Of a stretch of DNA of 64,000 nt, positions 54,502 to 63,894 are shown in pieces. The DNA is taken from contig JBGAJY010000004.1 of assembly GCA_044224705.1 (NCBI GenBank), positions 5,560-69,559 on the forward strand. Direction: 5' to 3'. Within the stretch, counting starts at the first letter, position 1. Every line of letters starts with the position of its first letter. Origin of the DNA: M3007 sp044224705. GTDB taxonomy: Bacteria; Bacteroidota; Bacteroidia; Chitinophagales; Saprospiraceae. The position numbers and the translations under genes were made by a program. Below the pieces are notes generated by a model. That model was not told the DNA's origin, did not search any database, and saw only the letters and a list, made by a program, of their open reading frames with translations.

Positions 54502-55479
54502 TTGAAACTCCGACGCATTTTTGATCGTGTTGAAAGGTACTTTTCCGAGCATTCGCTGTGGCTGCGGGTGCAGGAATGGTCAAAAGCGCATTCCCTTCCG
54601 GGCCTGAACCGGATTCCGATTTACAATATCGTCGATTTCATTCTCGAAGAAACGCGCAACGACGCGATCACGACCCGCGCCAACTCGATGGCGTTCAGCT
54701 TTTTCATTTCCATTTTTCCATCCATCATCGTCCTGTTCACCTTGCTGGCTTACACCCCCTTGTACCAGAATTTTGACGACCTGCTGTTCAATGGCATCCA
54801 GGAAGTCATGCCCGGCAGCGCCGGCAAGGTGTTGTTCAAAACCATCGAGGATATCATCACCATTCCGCGGAGCGGGCTGTTGTCGGCCGGTTTTTTTCTG
54901 GCCATCTGGTTTGCCTCCAACGGCACCTTATCCATGATGCACGGACTGGAAAAGGAATACCGCACCGCGTTCAAACGCCGCACCCCCATTGAAAAGCGCC
55001 TGATCGCCATTCAACTGACCTTTTTCCTCGGCCTGATCCTCGTCGCTTCAGTGGTTTTTGTGATCCTCGGGAACACTATCCTGAACTTCATTTTCGGCTA
55101 TATCCACGCCGACTGGCTGACGCGTTTTATGGTATTCAGCTTTCGGTGGGTGGTGGTTTTTATGCTGTTTTATGCGGGTATCAGCACCATATACCGATAC
55201 GGGGCTTCTACCCGTCGCCCGATCAGGTTTTTCAACCCAGGCTCTACCTTGGCCACTTTTTTATCCATCCTCACCTCATGGGGATTCTCCACGTATGTCG
55301 ACAACTTTGGCAATTACAATAAGTTGTACGGCTCCATCGGTACCCTGATCGTACTCATGGTCTGGCTGCAGCTGAACTGCATGATCATCCTGATCGGGTT
55401 CGAATTGAATGCCAGCATCGTCGTGCTGCATGAACGGCGGCAGCGGAGAAAGGCGCAGGAAACTCCGCCGGCCGGATGA
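54502..55479 (+). CDS. YihY/BrkB family inner membrane protein
   Basis: 325 residues with about six helices (SMAFSFFISIFPSIIVLFTL, GLLSAGFFLAIWFASNGTLS, LTFFLGLILVASVVFVILG, WVVVFMLFYAGISTIYRYGA). Family marks: NDAITTRANSMAFSFF at the start, and GSIGTLIVLMVWLQLNCMII near the end. It uses a TTG start; no ATG lies close. The historical RNase BN label is not supported. Function of the family is uncertain. Confidence 0.88.
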   Translation: MKLRRIFDRVERYFSEHSLWLRVQEWSKAHSLPGLNRIPIYNIVDFILEETRNDAITTRANSMAFSFFISIFPSIIVLFTLLAYTPLYQNFDDLLFNGIQEVMPGSAGKVLFKTIEDIITIPRSGLLSAGFFLAIWFASNGTLSMMHGLEKEYRTAFKRRTPIEKRLIAIQLTFFLGLILVASVVFVILGNTILNFIFGYIHADWLTRFMVFSFRWVVVFMLFYAGISTIYRYGASTRRPIRFFNPGSTLATFLSILTSWGFSTYVDNFGNYNKLYGSIGTLIVLMVWLQLNCMIILIGFELNASIVVLHERRQRRKAQETPPAG

Positions 55480-55499
55480 CGACCTTAAATAGGAACACG

Positions 55500-55588
55500 G
55501 ATGAGACGGATGCAAGCAACATGGCTACTCCCATATTTTCAAGGTCTCAAAATCCGTGAGTAGCCATTTTGCTTGCATCCGCTTCATC
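55500..55588. repeat. inverted repeat, 31-nt arms with few mismatches
   Basis: Arms 55500-55530 and 55558-55588 pair with about three mismatches (core GGATGCAAGCAA...TGGCTACTC) around a 27-nt spacer. It lies after yihY and before the terminator of the OmpA gene. No T tract follows. Confidence 0.75.
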
Positions 55589-55610
55589 TTTGCCCGGTTA
55601 AAATGCTCAC

Positions 55611-55650
55611 AAAAAACAAGGGCCTCCGCTCAATCAGCGAAGGCCCTTGG
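55611..55650 (-). terminator. terminator after the OmpA/TSP3 gene
   Basis: On the minus strand CAAGGGCCTTCGCT pairs with AGCGGAGGCCCTTG, followed by TTTTTT. Confidence 0.85.
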
Positions 55651-55673
55651 CATAAGAAATAACGCAACGGAAC

Positions 55674-57191
55674 TTATTTAATCATCAGATCAAACTCCGT
55701 GCGGCGGTTGGCGGCGCGACCGGCAGCCGTCTTGTTGTCGGCAACGGGCTTTGTCTGGCCGTATCCGGCATGGGTCATCCGGTTTGCAGCGACGCCTTTG
55801 CTCACGAGGTAGTCGTAGCAGGCTTTGGCGCGGTCTTCCGACAGTTTCTGGTTGATGGCAGCGGTGCCCGTGTTGTCGGTGTGGCCGCCGATGCTGAGGC
55901 TGTATTCCGGGTATTTCAGGAGTACGGCAGCCACATCGTCGAGAATGGTTTTTGACTTGGGCAGCAGCACTGCTTTACCGGTTTCGAACTGAACGGCCTT
56001 CACGGCGAGTTCGACTTTGGCCTTGTCTTCTTTTTTCATTTCAGGGCAACCTTTGTTGGAAGCCGGGCCGGCCTTGTCTACGCAACGGTCCTCATGGTCA
56101 TACACGCCGTCGCCGTCGGTGTCGGGGCAGCCTTTGTGCATGGCGTCGCCGCGTTTGTCGGGGCAGGCGTCGTCGCGGTCGGCTACGCCGTCGGCATCGC
56201 GATCGGGGCAGCCTCGGGTAGCGACTGGTCCGGCGTTGTCAGGGCACTGGTCTTCGGCATCCACGATACCGTCGTTATCGCGGTCGCGGATGGGGCAGCC
56301 GCCGTTGGTGACTGGGCCGGCTTCACGCGGGCATTTGTCTTTCGGATCGGCGATGCCGTCGTTATCGGTATCGGGGCAGCCATTGAAAGCGGCCGTACCG
56401 GGCTGGTCGGGGCATTCGTCGGCACGGTCGGCGATGCCGTCGCTGTCGCGGTCGGGGCAGCCCTGCAGCGATACGACGCCGGCGAGGTCGGGGCATTGGT
56501 CCTCGCTGTCTTGCACCGTATCACCGTCGCGGTCGGGGCAGCCCATGGCAGAGGCCACACCGGGAACGTCGACGCATTTGTCGGTGATATCGGGAATGCC
56601 GTCCTTATCCGTGTCTTTGGGAACTTCATCAGGATCTTTGCCCCATTGGTAGCGGACGCCGATGCCGTGGTGCCAGCCGTCGAGGCGGTTGCTGGCGGGG
56701 CGGTATTGCGTTTGGGCGGTAATCAGGAAATTGCGGGTGATTCGGACATCGAAACCGGCGCCAAGGGGAATATTGAAATCCACTTCGGAATCCGTGGTAT
56801 TCCAAAGGCCGCCGAACCCGTAGTGAATGAAGGGATTGATGATAGCCTTGTGTTTGAACACATGGTGCTGCATCATGACGTCGAGGTTCACGATAGTTTT
56901 ATCTTCTTCATTCAGCGTGGTGCTGGCGGCGGGAATGTGCGCCTGACCCACTTTCAGCGGCACCACGAAATAGGTTCTGCTGGCAATCCGGTTATAATAG
57001 GCGATCTCGATACCCTGGTCTTTTGCTTCGGTCCAGATGTCACCGAAATTTTTAGGCTCAGGACGAGGCGTTTCGTAGTTGTAGAAATTGTAGCGCAGGG
57101 CAAGGCCGTGCTTGGGCTGAGCGAAAGCCTGTTGCGGCGTAATTACAAACAGGCCTGCCGCCAGAAAGAGAGCAGTTAGAAAACGTTTCAT
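55674..57191 (-). CDS. OmpA family outer membrane protein with thrombospondin type 3 repeats
   Basis: 505 residues from MKRFLTALFLAAGLFVITPQ, a signal peptide. An N-terminal barrel region (about 20-195) is followed by about seven Ca-binding TSP3 repeats with alternating DxDxDGxxD and CPD motifs (DKDGIPDITDKC, DRDSDGIADRADEC, DTDGDGVYDHEDRC) and a C-terminal OmpA domain that binds peptidoglycan (IGGHTDNTGTAAIN, LSEDRAKACYDYL, GRAANRRTEFDLM). It links outer membrane and cell wall. Confidence 0.93.
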   Translation of the reverse strand: MKRFLTALFLAAGLFVITPQQAFAQPKHGLALRYNFYNYETPRPEPKNFGDIWTEAKDQGIEIAYYNRIASRTYFVVPLKVGQAHIPAASTTLNEEDKTIVNLDVMMQHHVFKHKAIINPFIHYGFGGLWNTTDSEVDFNIPLGAGFDVRITRNFLITAQTQYRPASNRLDGWHHGIGVRYQWGKDPDEVPKDTDKDGIPDITDKCVDVPGVASAMGCPDRDGDTVQDSEDQCPDLAGVVSLQGCPDRDSDGIADRADECPDQPGTAAFNGCPDTDNDGIADPKDKCPREAGPVTNGGCPIRDRDNDGIVDAEDQCPDNAGPVATRGCPDRDADGVADRDDACPDKRGDAMHKGCPDTDGDGVYDHEDRCVDKAGPASNKGCPEMKKEDKAKVELAVKAVQFETGKAVLLPKSKTILDDVAAVLLKYPEYSLSIGGHTDNTGTAAINQKLSEDRAKACYDYLVSKGVAANRMTHAGYGQTKPVADNKTAAGRAANRRTEFDLMIK

Positions 57192-57403
57192 ACTCAATAG
57201 AATTGGTTTACTGAAATAACTTTGAAGTGGGGTAAATGTACGCATGGGAAGCAAGTTTGCAAGCAGCGCTGAAAATGCTAAGGCAGTTTATACGACATAT
57301 TTCTTAAAAATTAACGCTGATTTTACGTTGAATCCGCCCGGTTGCGCCGTTAGTGCTCATCCAGGCGAAACAATTCAACCGAAGTCACTGTTCTTCGCAA
57401 CCT

Positions 57404-58900
57404 ATGAACGACCCTCGACACATATCCACCCTTGGCGCACTGCGCGCCAGCGGGTACCAGCCCCGCTCAGTCAAAGAGGAACTCCGTGCCAACCTGATTG
57501 AAAAAATACGCCGGAACGACACCGTTTTTCCTGGCATTTTCGGCTTCGACGACACCGTATTGCCCGACGTGGAACGTGCCGTACTCAGCCGTCACAATAT
57601 CCTGCTGCTCGGTCTGCGCGGACAGGCCAAAACCAGGATAGCCCGCTTGCTGGTCAATTTGCTCGACGAATACATCCCCGTTGTGTCGGGCTCCGAACTG
57701 AACGACGACCCGCTCGCTCCCATCAGCCGTTTTGCCAAAGACCTGATCGCCGAACACGGCGACAACACGCCCGTCGTGTGGCTTCACCGCGACGAGCGCT
57801 ACGTGGAAAAACTCGCCACCCCCGACGTCAGCATCGCCGACCTCGTGGGCGACGTGGACCCGATCAAAGCCGCCAACCTGCGCCTCCCCTATTCCGACGA
57901 ACGGGTCATCCACTTCGGGCTAATTCCCCGCGCCCACCGTTGTTTGTTCGTGATCAATGAATTGCCCGACCTGCAGGCCCGCATCCAGGTGTCGCTGTTC
58001 AATGTGCTGCAGGAAGGCGACATGCAGATCCGCGGCTTCAAACTGCGCCTGCCGCTCGATGTAGAGTTCATTTTTACGGCCAATCCGGAAGATTATACCA
58101 ACCGTGGCAGCATCATTACCCCGCTGAAAGACCGCATTGAAAGTCAGATCACGACCCACTACCCTACCGCCCGCGACATCGGCCGCCGCATTACCGAGCA
58201 GGAGGCGCGCATTTCCAAAGACCAGCGCGAGCGGATCACCGTGCCCGAAATACTCAAAGACCTGATCGAAGAAGTGGCTTTTGCCGCCCGCGACAGCGAA
58301 TTTGTGGATAAAAAAAGCGGCGTCAGCGCCCGCCTCACCATCAGCGCCTACGAAAACCTGTACTCTACGGCCGAACGCCGTCTGCTGCGCAACGGCGAAA
58401 AAAAGACCGTCGCGCGCCTTACCGACTTCTGGGGTGTCATCCCGGCCATTACAGGCAAGGTGGAAATGGTGTACGAAGGCGAGCAGGAAGGCACCTATGC
58501 AGTGGCCCTGAACCTTATCGGCGCCGCCGTGAAAAAACTGTTCCTTCAGCATTTTCCCAACCCATCCAAGTTGAAAAAAGGCCAGGAGCGCGATCCCTAC
58601 GGTGTGATCAAGGCCTGGTTTGGCGGAGGCAACGCCGTAGACCTGTTCACCGATTTGACGGACAAAAAATACGCGCTGGAACTGGAGCAGGTCGCCGGGC
58701 TGCGCAAACTGATCGAAGCGGCCAAAGTCGATCCGGCCGACTCCCTGACATTCATGGAACTGTTGCTCCACGGCCTCTCGGAATTCGAGGTGCTGAACAA
58801 GGAGTTCATCTCCAACCGCTGGACTTTCAAGGATTTCCTCGCCGGTAATTTGAAAGATGACGACGATGAGGAGGTGGACATGCGGGATTTGTTCAATTGA
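57404..58900 (+). CDS. magnesium-chelatase subunit I-like AAA+ ATPase
   Basis: 498 residues from MNDPRHISTLGALRASGYQP. AAA+ core with Walker A variant LLLGLRGQAKTRIARLL, VSIADLVGDVDPIKAANLRL, Walker B CLFVINELPDLQARIQ and sensor EFIFTANPEDYTNRG. Close to ChlI/BchI and to MoxR-like ATPases; no H or D subunit is nearby, so a chelatase is not established. The C-terminal part (from about 380) is extra. A matching von Willebrand factor A partner may lie elsewhere. Confidence 0.85.
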   Translation: MNDPRHISTLGALRASGYQPRSVKEELRANLIEKIRRNDTVFPGIFGFDDTVLPDVERAVLSRHNILLLGLRGQAKTRIARLLVNLLDEYIPVVSGSELNDDPLAPISRFAKDLIAEHGDNTPVVWLHRDERYVEKLATPDVSIADLVGDVDPIKAANLRLPYSDERVIHFGLIPRAHRCLFVINELPDLQARIQVSLFNVLQEGDMQIRGFKLRLPLDVEFIFTANPEDYTNRGSIITPLKDRIESQITTHYPTARDIGRRITEQEARISKDQRERITVPEILKDLIEEVAFAARDSEFVDKKSGVSARLTISAYENLYSTAERRLLRNGEKKTVARLTDFWGVIPAITGKVEMVYEGEQEGTYAVALNLIGAAVKKLFLQHFPNPSKLKKGQERDPYGVIKAWFGGGNAVDLFTDLTDKKYALELEQVAGLRKLIEAAKVDPADSLTFMELLLHGLSEFEVLNKEFISNRWTFKDFLAGNLKDDDDEEVDMRDLFN

Positions 58901-58963
58901 ATTGAATAACCTGAATCCGTTTTTCGCACTCCAATCAATCCGTATTTTCGGGAAAAAGTAACT

Positions 58964-59001
58964 TAGCGGGTGAAAGCACGAGCTTTCACCCGCTATTATT
59001 G
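58964..59001 (+). terminator. terminator after the ChlI-like gene
   Basis: TAGCGGGTGAAAGC (58964-58977) pairs with GCTTTCACCCGCTA (58982-58995), 4-nt loop, followed by TTATT. Confidence 0.8.
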
Positions 59002-59024
59002 CTCACAAACAAAACTCAACCAGC

Positions 59025-59849
59025 ATGTACGAGCAAACCCGCCGTGGCTTCGGCCTTTCCCCCAAACTGCTCATTGCCCTGGCACTGGCCGGCTTCGCGC
59101 TGTTCAAGTATTGCGCCAGCAGCCAAACCAACGAAATCACGGGCGAGACGCAGCATATCAGCATGTCGCCCCAGCAGGAGATTGCCATGGGCCTGCAAAG
59201 CGCCCCGGGCATGGCCGAAGAATTCGGCGGTTTGAGCAACAACACCCAGGCCGCATCCATCGTCAAACAAGTAGGCCAAAAGGTCGTGGCCGCCTCCGAC
59301 GCGCACCGGACGCCCTATCAATACGATTTTCATTTGCTTGCCGACCCCAACACCATCAACGCCTTTGCCCTGCCCGGCGGCCAGGTTTTCATCACGGAAG
59401 GACTGCTCATGCGGCTCACTTCGGACGGCCGCACCCTCGATCAGGATATGCTGGCCGGCGTACTGGGCCACGAAATCGGACACGTCGTGGCGCGGCACAG
59501 CGCAGAAAAACTGGCGCAATCCGAACTGGCCCAGGGCCTCACAGGAGCCGTCACCATGGCCACCTACGACCCCAACAACCCCAACAGCGGCGCCTATATC
59601 GCCCAAACGGTGTCCAACATGATCCAGCTCAAATACGGCCGCGACCAGGAACTGCAAAGCGACGACCTCGGCGTCCGATTCATGCTCCAGGCCGGTTATG
59701 AGCCTGAAAAACTGATCGATGTGATGGAAATCCTGAAACAGGCCGCCGGACCCAACCGAACGCCCGAATTCCAAAGTTCCCACCCCGATCCGGGCAACCG
59801 GCAAGAACATATTCGCGCGGCGATTCAGAAGTACAAAGGAGGGCAATGA
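59025..59849 (+). CDS. M48 family metalloprotease
   Basis: 274 residues. One helix near the N-terminus (KLLIALALAGFALFKYC), then a periplasmic or membrane-bound peptidase domain: INAFALPGGQVFITEGLLM, zinc site LGHEIGHVVARH, and the third ligand in RDQELQSDDLG. It resembles the BepA/YcaL-type M48 proteases of the periplasm. It ends before a very strong bidirectional terminator. Confidence 0.92.
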   Translation: MYEQTRRGFGLSPKLLIALALAGFALFKYCASSQTNEITGETQHISMSPQQEIAMGLQSAPGMAEEFGGLSNNTQAASIVKQVGQKVVAASDAHRTPYQYDFHLLADPNTINAFALPGGQVFITEGLLMRLTSDGRTLDQDMLAGVLGHEIGHVVARHSAEKLAQSELAQGLTGAVTMATYDPNNPNSGAYIAQTVSNMIQLKYGRDQELQSDDLGVRFMLQAGYEPEKLIDVMEILKQAAGPNRTPEFQSSHPDPGNRQEHIRAAIQKYKGGQ

Positions 59850-59862
59850 TTGTGCCTTCCCG

Positions 59863-59939
59863 CCCGTCAGGATACCCCAAAGACAAAAAAGGCCAGCCTG
59901 GTGGGCTGGCCTTTTTTGTCTTTGGGGTATCCTGACGGG
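59863..59939. terminator. perfect 36-bp inverted repeat, bidirectional terminator
   Basis: 59863-59898 and 59904-59939 are exact complements around a 5-nt loop, with TTTTTT on both strands. It separates the convergent M48 and M28 genes. Confidence 0.9.
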
Positions 59940-59942
59940 TAA

Positions 59943-60647
59943 TCAATTCTTATCCGCATCGAGCGGCAGCTTTACCGGCCGGTTGGCAATATCCCAGGCT
60001 GTGTAAAAAGCCAGCTGGGCACGTTTGGCGGCGGCGGCGTGGTTGATCTTGTCGGGCGTATCCGTGGTCTTGTGATAGTCAGGATGCGTGCCGTTGAAGT
60101 AGAAAATGGCCGGAATGCCGCGCTCGGCGAAGTTGTAATGGTCGCTGCGCTCGTAAAAATGGTTCGGATCGTCTTTCGCATTATAGCGGTAGTCGAGTTC
60201 CATTTTGGTGTAATGGGTGTTGGCGTACTCATTGATCTCGTGCAGCGACTGGCTCAGCCGGTTGGAACCGATCACGTAGATGTAGTCGGGGTTGTTCGCG
60301 TGACGGTCGTCCACGCGACCCACCATGTCGATATTGATGTCGACCACCGTGCGGTCGAGCGGGAACATGGGGAATTCGACGTAAAATTTGGAGCCGAGCA
60401 GGCCTTTTTCCTCTCCGCAAACGAGCATGCACACCACACTGCGTTTCGGTCCCATGCCTTTTTTCTTAGCCTCGGCGAATGCCCGGGCTATTTCAATGAC
60501 AGCGGCCGTGCCGGAGGCATTGTCATCGGCGCCCTGGAAGATCCGGGTACTGTCCGACATGCCCAGGTGGTCGTAGTGGGCCGTGACGAAAACGAACTCT
60601 TTTTTCAGGACGTCGTCGGAGCCTTCGATAAAGCCGATCACGTTCAC
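59943..60647 (-). CDS. M28 family peptidase, C-terminal part (gene broken)
   Basis: 234 residues, catalytic half of an M28 aminopeptidase: FVTAHYDHLGMSD, GADDNASGTAAVIEI, CGEEKGLLGS, VDINIDMVGRVDD and YERSDHYNFAERGIP hold the zinc ligands and the general base. It begins with GTG that overlaps the stop of the upstream part (GTGA). Because the N-terminal half with the signal peptide is in another frame, this piece alone would stay in the cytoplasm. About 35-40 residues expected between the halves are absent, so a deletion with frameshift is likely. Confidence 0.75.
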   Translation of the reverse strand: MNVIGFIEGSDDVLKKEFVFVTAHYDHLGMSDSTRIFQGADDNASGTAAVIEIARAFAEAKKKGMGPKRSVVCMLVCGEEKGLLGSKFYVEFPMFPLDRTVVDINIDMVGRVDDRHANNPDYIYVIGSNRLSQSLHEINEYANTHYTKMELDYRYNAKDDPNHFYERSDHYNFAERGIPAIFYFNGTHPDYHKTTDTPDKINHAAAAKRAQLAFYTAWDIANRPVKLPLDADKN

Positions 60648-61462
60648 TCCTTCGAGGCGATTGCTTTACCCATGATCGCCGCGGCCACCTCGGGCGAAAT
60701 AAAGAGGCTGTTGATGTAATCCTGGTCGGCGCTGCGGCTTTCCGTTTCCGTCGGTTTCCAGCCAAAGGTGGAAATGAGCTTCTTGTTTGTTTTCAGGTTT
60801 TCAGCAATTTTCGGGTCGATAATAAACACCATCGTCGCACCTTTCTGCTTGGCCAGCCGAACTTTCCTGCGCCAGTCGAGCGACCAGGGCGAGCGAAATT
60901 CAGTGCCGGTGACCAGCGAATGCCCCTTGTTGTCCATGGGTTCGCCGTCGTAAAAAATGACGGCTTTGCCTTTCACGTCCGTTTTGCCGTAGTCGTTGTA
61001 TTTAGGGTCATCGATGCCATAACCGACAAATACCGCTTCCTTGAGTTGGGTGAGCGGCTGACTGGAGTTATAGGCAGGAAAAACATAAAAATCCTGCCGG
61101 TTTTTGAAATCTACGCCATTGACTTTCAGTCCGATATCCTTCCAGTTGTCCCTTTGCAGAAGCACTTGCTGAAAATAAGTATTCCGGTCGCCTTTGGCCG
61201 GCAGACCGATTTCCTTGAACTGTTTTGAGATAAAATCCGCGGCTTTGCGCTGACCGGGCTCTCCGGTTTCGCGGCCCTGCATTTCGGGCGAAGCCAGGGC
61301 ATCGATGAGGAATTTCATCCGGTCGGCGCTGATGAGCTGGCCAAAAGGAACAGGGTCGGGCAATTCGTAATTCCGGACCCAGGGGCGGGGCGCATTGTCA
61401 TTGGTTTGGGCGGACAGAGTGAAGCCGGCCAGTAACAGCGCCAGAAAAAAATGAAATTTCAT
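60644..61462 (-). CDS. M28 family peptidase, N-terminal part (gene broken)
   Basis: 272 residues from MKFHFFLALLLAGFTLSAQT, a signal peptide. Residues about 45-95 are the start of the peptidase domain (SPEMQGRETGEPGQRKAADF), followed by a PA-like inserted domain (NSSQPLTQLKEAVFVGYGID, GKAVIFYDGEPMD, WRRKVRLAKQKGATMVFIID). It ends at IMGKAIASKE, before the catalytic half. It is not complete as a protease. It may be a pseudogene fragment or a frame error. Confidence 0.75.
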   Translation of the reverse strand: MKFHFFLALLLAGFTLSAQTNDNAPRPWVRNYELPDPVPFGQLISADRMKFLIDALASPEMQGRETGEPGQRKAADFISKQFKEIGLPAKGDRNTYFQQVLLQRDNWKDIGLKVNGVDFKNRQDFYVFPAYNSSQPLTQLKEAVFVGYGIDDPKYNDYGKTDVKGKAVIFYDGEPMDNKGHSLVTGTEFRSPWSLDWRRKVRLAKQKGATMVFIIDPKIAENLKTNKKLISTFGWKPTETESRSADQDYINSLFISPEVAAAIMGKAIASKE

Positions 61463-61490
61463 TTTTGCGTAAAATGTATGATTCAGTGAA

Positions 61491-61922
61491 TTAGACACAA
61501 GCGATTTTTTCCACCCGGCGGGCGTGGCGGCCGCCTTCAAATTCGGTGGTGAGGAAAATGCGTACCATGGCCTGGGCGAGGATTTCGGGCACGAAGCGGG
61601 CAGGTAACGCGATGACGTTGGCGTCGTTGTGTTGCCGCGCAAGGGAAGCGATTTCTTCGGTCCAGCACAGGGCGCAACGGATGCCCTGGTGTTTGTTGGC
61701 GGCCATGGCCACCCCGTTACCGCTACCGCAAAGCACGATGCCGCGCTCAGCCTGACCGGATTCCACGGCCAAAGCTACCGCATGCGCAAAATCCGGATAA
61801 TCCACCGAATCGGCCGAATGCGCGCCGAAATCCAGCACCATATGACCCTGGCCCTGCAACATGGCCACAATGCCTTCCTTATATTGAAAACCGGCATGGT
61901 CACAGCCTACTGCAATTGTCAT
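61491..61922 (-). CDS. rpiB: ribose 5-phosphate isomerase B
   Basis: 143 residues from MTIAVGCDHAGFQYKEGIV; the upstream part of the frame is excluded. Interconverts ribulose 5-phosphate and ribose 5-phosphate. RpiB/LacAB marks are CDHAGFQYKE, DFGAHSADSVDYPDFA, GIVLCGSGNGVAMAANKHQG with the catalytic Cys, and RQHNDANVIALPARFV. A TATCTTTG -7 element lies 61 nt upstream. Confidence 0.95.
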   Translation of the reverse strand: MTIAVGCDHAGFQYKEGIVAMLQGQGHMVLDFGAHSADSVDYPDFAHAVALAVESGQAERGIVLCGSGNGVAMAANKHQGIRCALCWTEEIASLARQHNDANVIALPARFVPEILAQAMVRIFLTTEFEGGRHARRVEKIACV

Positions 61923-61982
61923 AATTGAAATGTTGAGTTGTTTTGAAAAACCGGACGGAATGGGACCGCTGGCGGATGGCCG

Positions 61983-61990
61983 CAAAGATA
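61983..61990 (-). promoter_or_regulatory. putative -7 element of rpiB
   Basis: Minus-strand TATCTTTG matches TAnnTTTG, 60 nt before the ATG. No clear -33. Confidence 0.35.
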
Positions 61991-62106
61991 GCCCATAACC
62001 CGAATACAGGTCTTTGCTCATTTTGGACGTTCGACCAGTAGAGGCTTACGAAGGCGGGACGTACTTTTAGGCCGCTTTTTTTGAATTTTTAGTCAAACGA
62101 TCTGAT

Positions 62107-63894
62107 ATGAAAAAACAGACCTTATTGGTGTTTGCCTGTGCGCTCGCCAGTGTTTTCGCCTTCTCCCAAACGCCCGGCGCCTGGCGCAACAAGGTCGCAC
62201 CGGACGTCCTCGCCGCTTTCGACCAGGGCCACACAGCCGACGTGATCGTGGTCCTGAACGAACAGGCCGACGTTTCGGCCGCCCGCCAACTGCACGGCAA
62301 AGCCGCTCGCTCGCAATTCGTCTTCAACCGCCTGCGCGAAACCGCCGAACGCACCCAAGTGAATGCCCGCCGCCTCCTGCACAACCGCAGCGCCCGGGCC
62401 AACAGCCTTTACCTCGTCAATGCCATCGCCATCGAGCAAGCCGACGCTGAAACGGTGCGATTGCTGGCCGAATTGCCCGAAATCAAACATGTTTCGCTCG
62501 ATCCCTGGGTCGAAATGCCGCCGCCTTTTGTGGAAAATACCACCGCCACGGAACGCAATACCACCGAATGGGGCATTGAAAAAATCAATGCGCCGGCCGT
62601 CTGGGCACTGGGTTTCACGGGTCAGGGTATCACTGTCGGCGGTGCCGATACCGGCTACGAATGGGGCCACCCTGTGCTCCAGTCGCATTACCGTGGCTGG
62701 AACGGCGCCAATCCCGCCGAACACAATTACAACTGGCACGACGCAATTCACGACCTCAGCCCGCTGAACGGCGACACCACAAACAATCCGGCCAACAACC
62801 CCTGCGGGCTGAATTCCACCCAGCCCTGCGACGACCTCAACCACGGCACCCACACTATGGGCACCATGATTGGCGACGACGGCCAGGGCAACCAGACCGG
62901 CGTCGCACCAGGCGCCCATTGGGTCGGCTGCCGCAACATGGAGCGCGGCTGGGGCAAGCCGTCGAGCTACGTCGAGTGCTTTGAATGGTTTCTTGCCCCC
63001 ACCGACCTCAACGGCCAGAATCCCGATCCGAGCAAATCGCCCGACGTGATCAATAACTCCTGGTACTGCGCCGACATCGAAGGCTGCACCGACCTGACAA
63101 TCAACGAACTGATCCGCACAGCCATGATCAACCTCCAGGCTTCGGGTGTGGTAGTGGTCGTTTCCAATGGCAACAACGGCGGCGTGTGCGCTACGACCGA
63201 CGGCCCCCCTGCCTATTTTGCAGAAAGTTTCAGCGTGGGCGCCACCCGCCCGAACGATACGATCGCAGGGTTCAGCAGCCGTGGCCCGGTGATCATCGAC
63301 GGCAGTTTGCGCAACAAACCTGACGTTTCGGCTCCCGGGGTAGGCGTCCGCTCCTCCATTCGCGGCGGCGGCTACGCCTATTTCAGCGGCACCAGTATGG
63401 CCGGCCCGCACGTCGTGGGCCTCGTGGCGCTGATGCTTTCCGCCAATCCCGACCTGCGCGGCGAGGTGGAGACTGTTCAAAATATCGTGGAACAAACCTC
63501 GGTCTTCCTCGCCGATACGCTGGACTGCAACCCCAGCTCACTGGGCAACGCCCGCCCCAACCACGCTTATGGCTGGGGGCGCGTGGATGCCTTGGCCGCC
63601 GTGAACGCCGCCCTCTCGGTGGGCACAGCCAACCCGACTGCCGAGGCGCCCGGCGTACAGGTTTCGCCCAACCCGGCGACCGACGAGACGGTGTTTTTCC
63701 TCGAAAATTTTAAAGGAAATACGACCCTGGAAATATTTGCCGCCAACGGCCAACGGGTTGTCAACGAACACTTTATACCGCAAAACAGGGAATTGCACCA
63801 GGTATCCCTGCGCAATGTCCCCACGGGTATTTACCTCTACCGCATCGAATCGGAAAGCGGCACGGTGTCGGGGAAATTGGTGAAACAGTTTTAG
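62107..63894 (+). CDS. subtilisin-like S8 serine protease with T9SS sorting domain
   Basis: 595 residues from MKKQTLLVFACALASVFAFS, a signal peptide. An inhibitor/propeptide region (about 30-140) precedes the S8 domain with Asp181 (VGGADTGYEW), His246 (LNHGTHTMG) and Ser430 (GTSMAGPHVVG). The end (VQVSPNPATDETVFF to GKLVKQF) is a T9SS type A domain. Probably secreted. Its stop codon TAG is the first part of the TTAGTCGG array. Confidence 0.95.
   Translation: MKKQTLLVFACALASVFAFSQTPGAWRNKVAPDVLAAFDQGHTADVIVVLNEQADVSAARQLHGKAARSQFVFNRLRETAERTQVNARRLLHNRSARANSLYLVNAIAIEQADAETVRLLAELPEIKHVSLDPWVEMPPPFVENTTATERNTTEWGIEKINAPAVWALGFTGQGITVGGADTGYEWGHPVLQSHYRGWNGANPAEHNYNWHDAIHDLSPLNGDTTNNPANNPCGLNSTQPCDDLNHGTHTMGTMIGDDGQGNQTGVAPGAHWVGCRNMERGWGKPSSYVECFEWFLAPTDLNGQNPDPSKSPDVINNSWYCADIEGCTDLTINELIRTAMINLQASGVVVVVSNGNNGGVCATTDGPPAYFAESFSVGATRPNDTIAGFSSRGPVIIDGSLRNKPDVSAPGVGVRSSIRGGGYAYFSGTSMAGPHVVGLVALMLSANPDLRGEVETVQNIVEQTSVFLADTLDCNPSSLGNARPNHAYGWGRVDALAAVNAALSVGTANPTAEAPGVQVSPNPATDETVFFLENFKGNTTLEIFAANGQRVVNEHFIPQNRELHQVSLRNVPTGIYLYRIESESGTVSGKLVKQF

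Noticed and set aside
60644..60647. Normal translationally coupled gene pair for M28
   Set aside because: The two halves make up one known protein family, and the second half lacks a signal peptide and has a missing segment before it.
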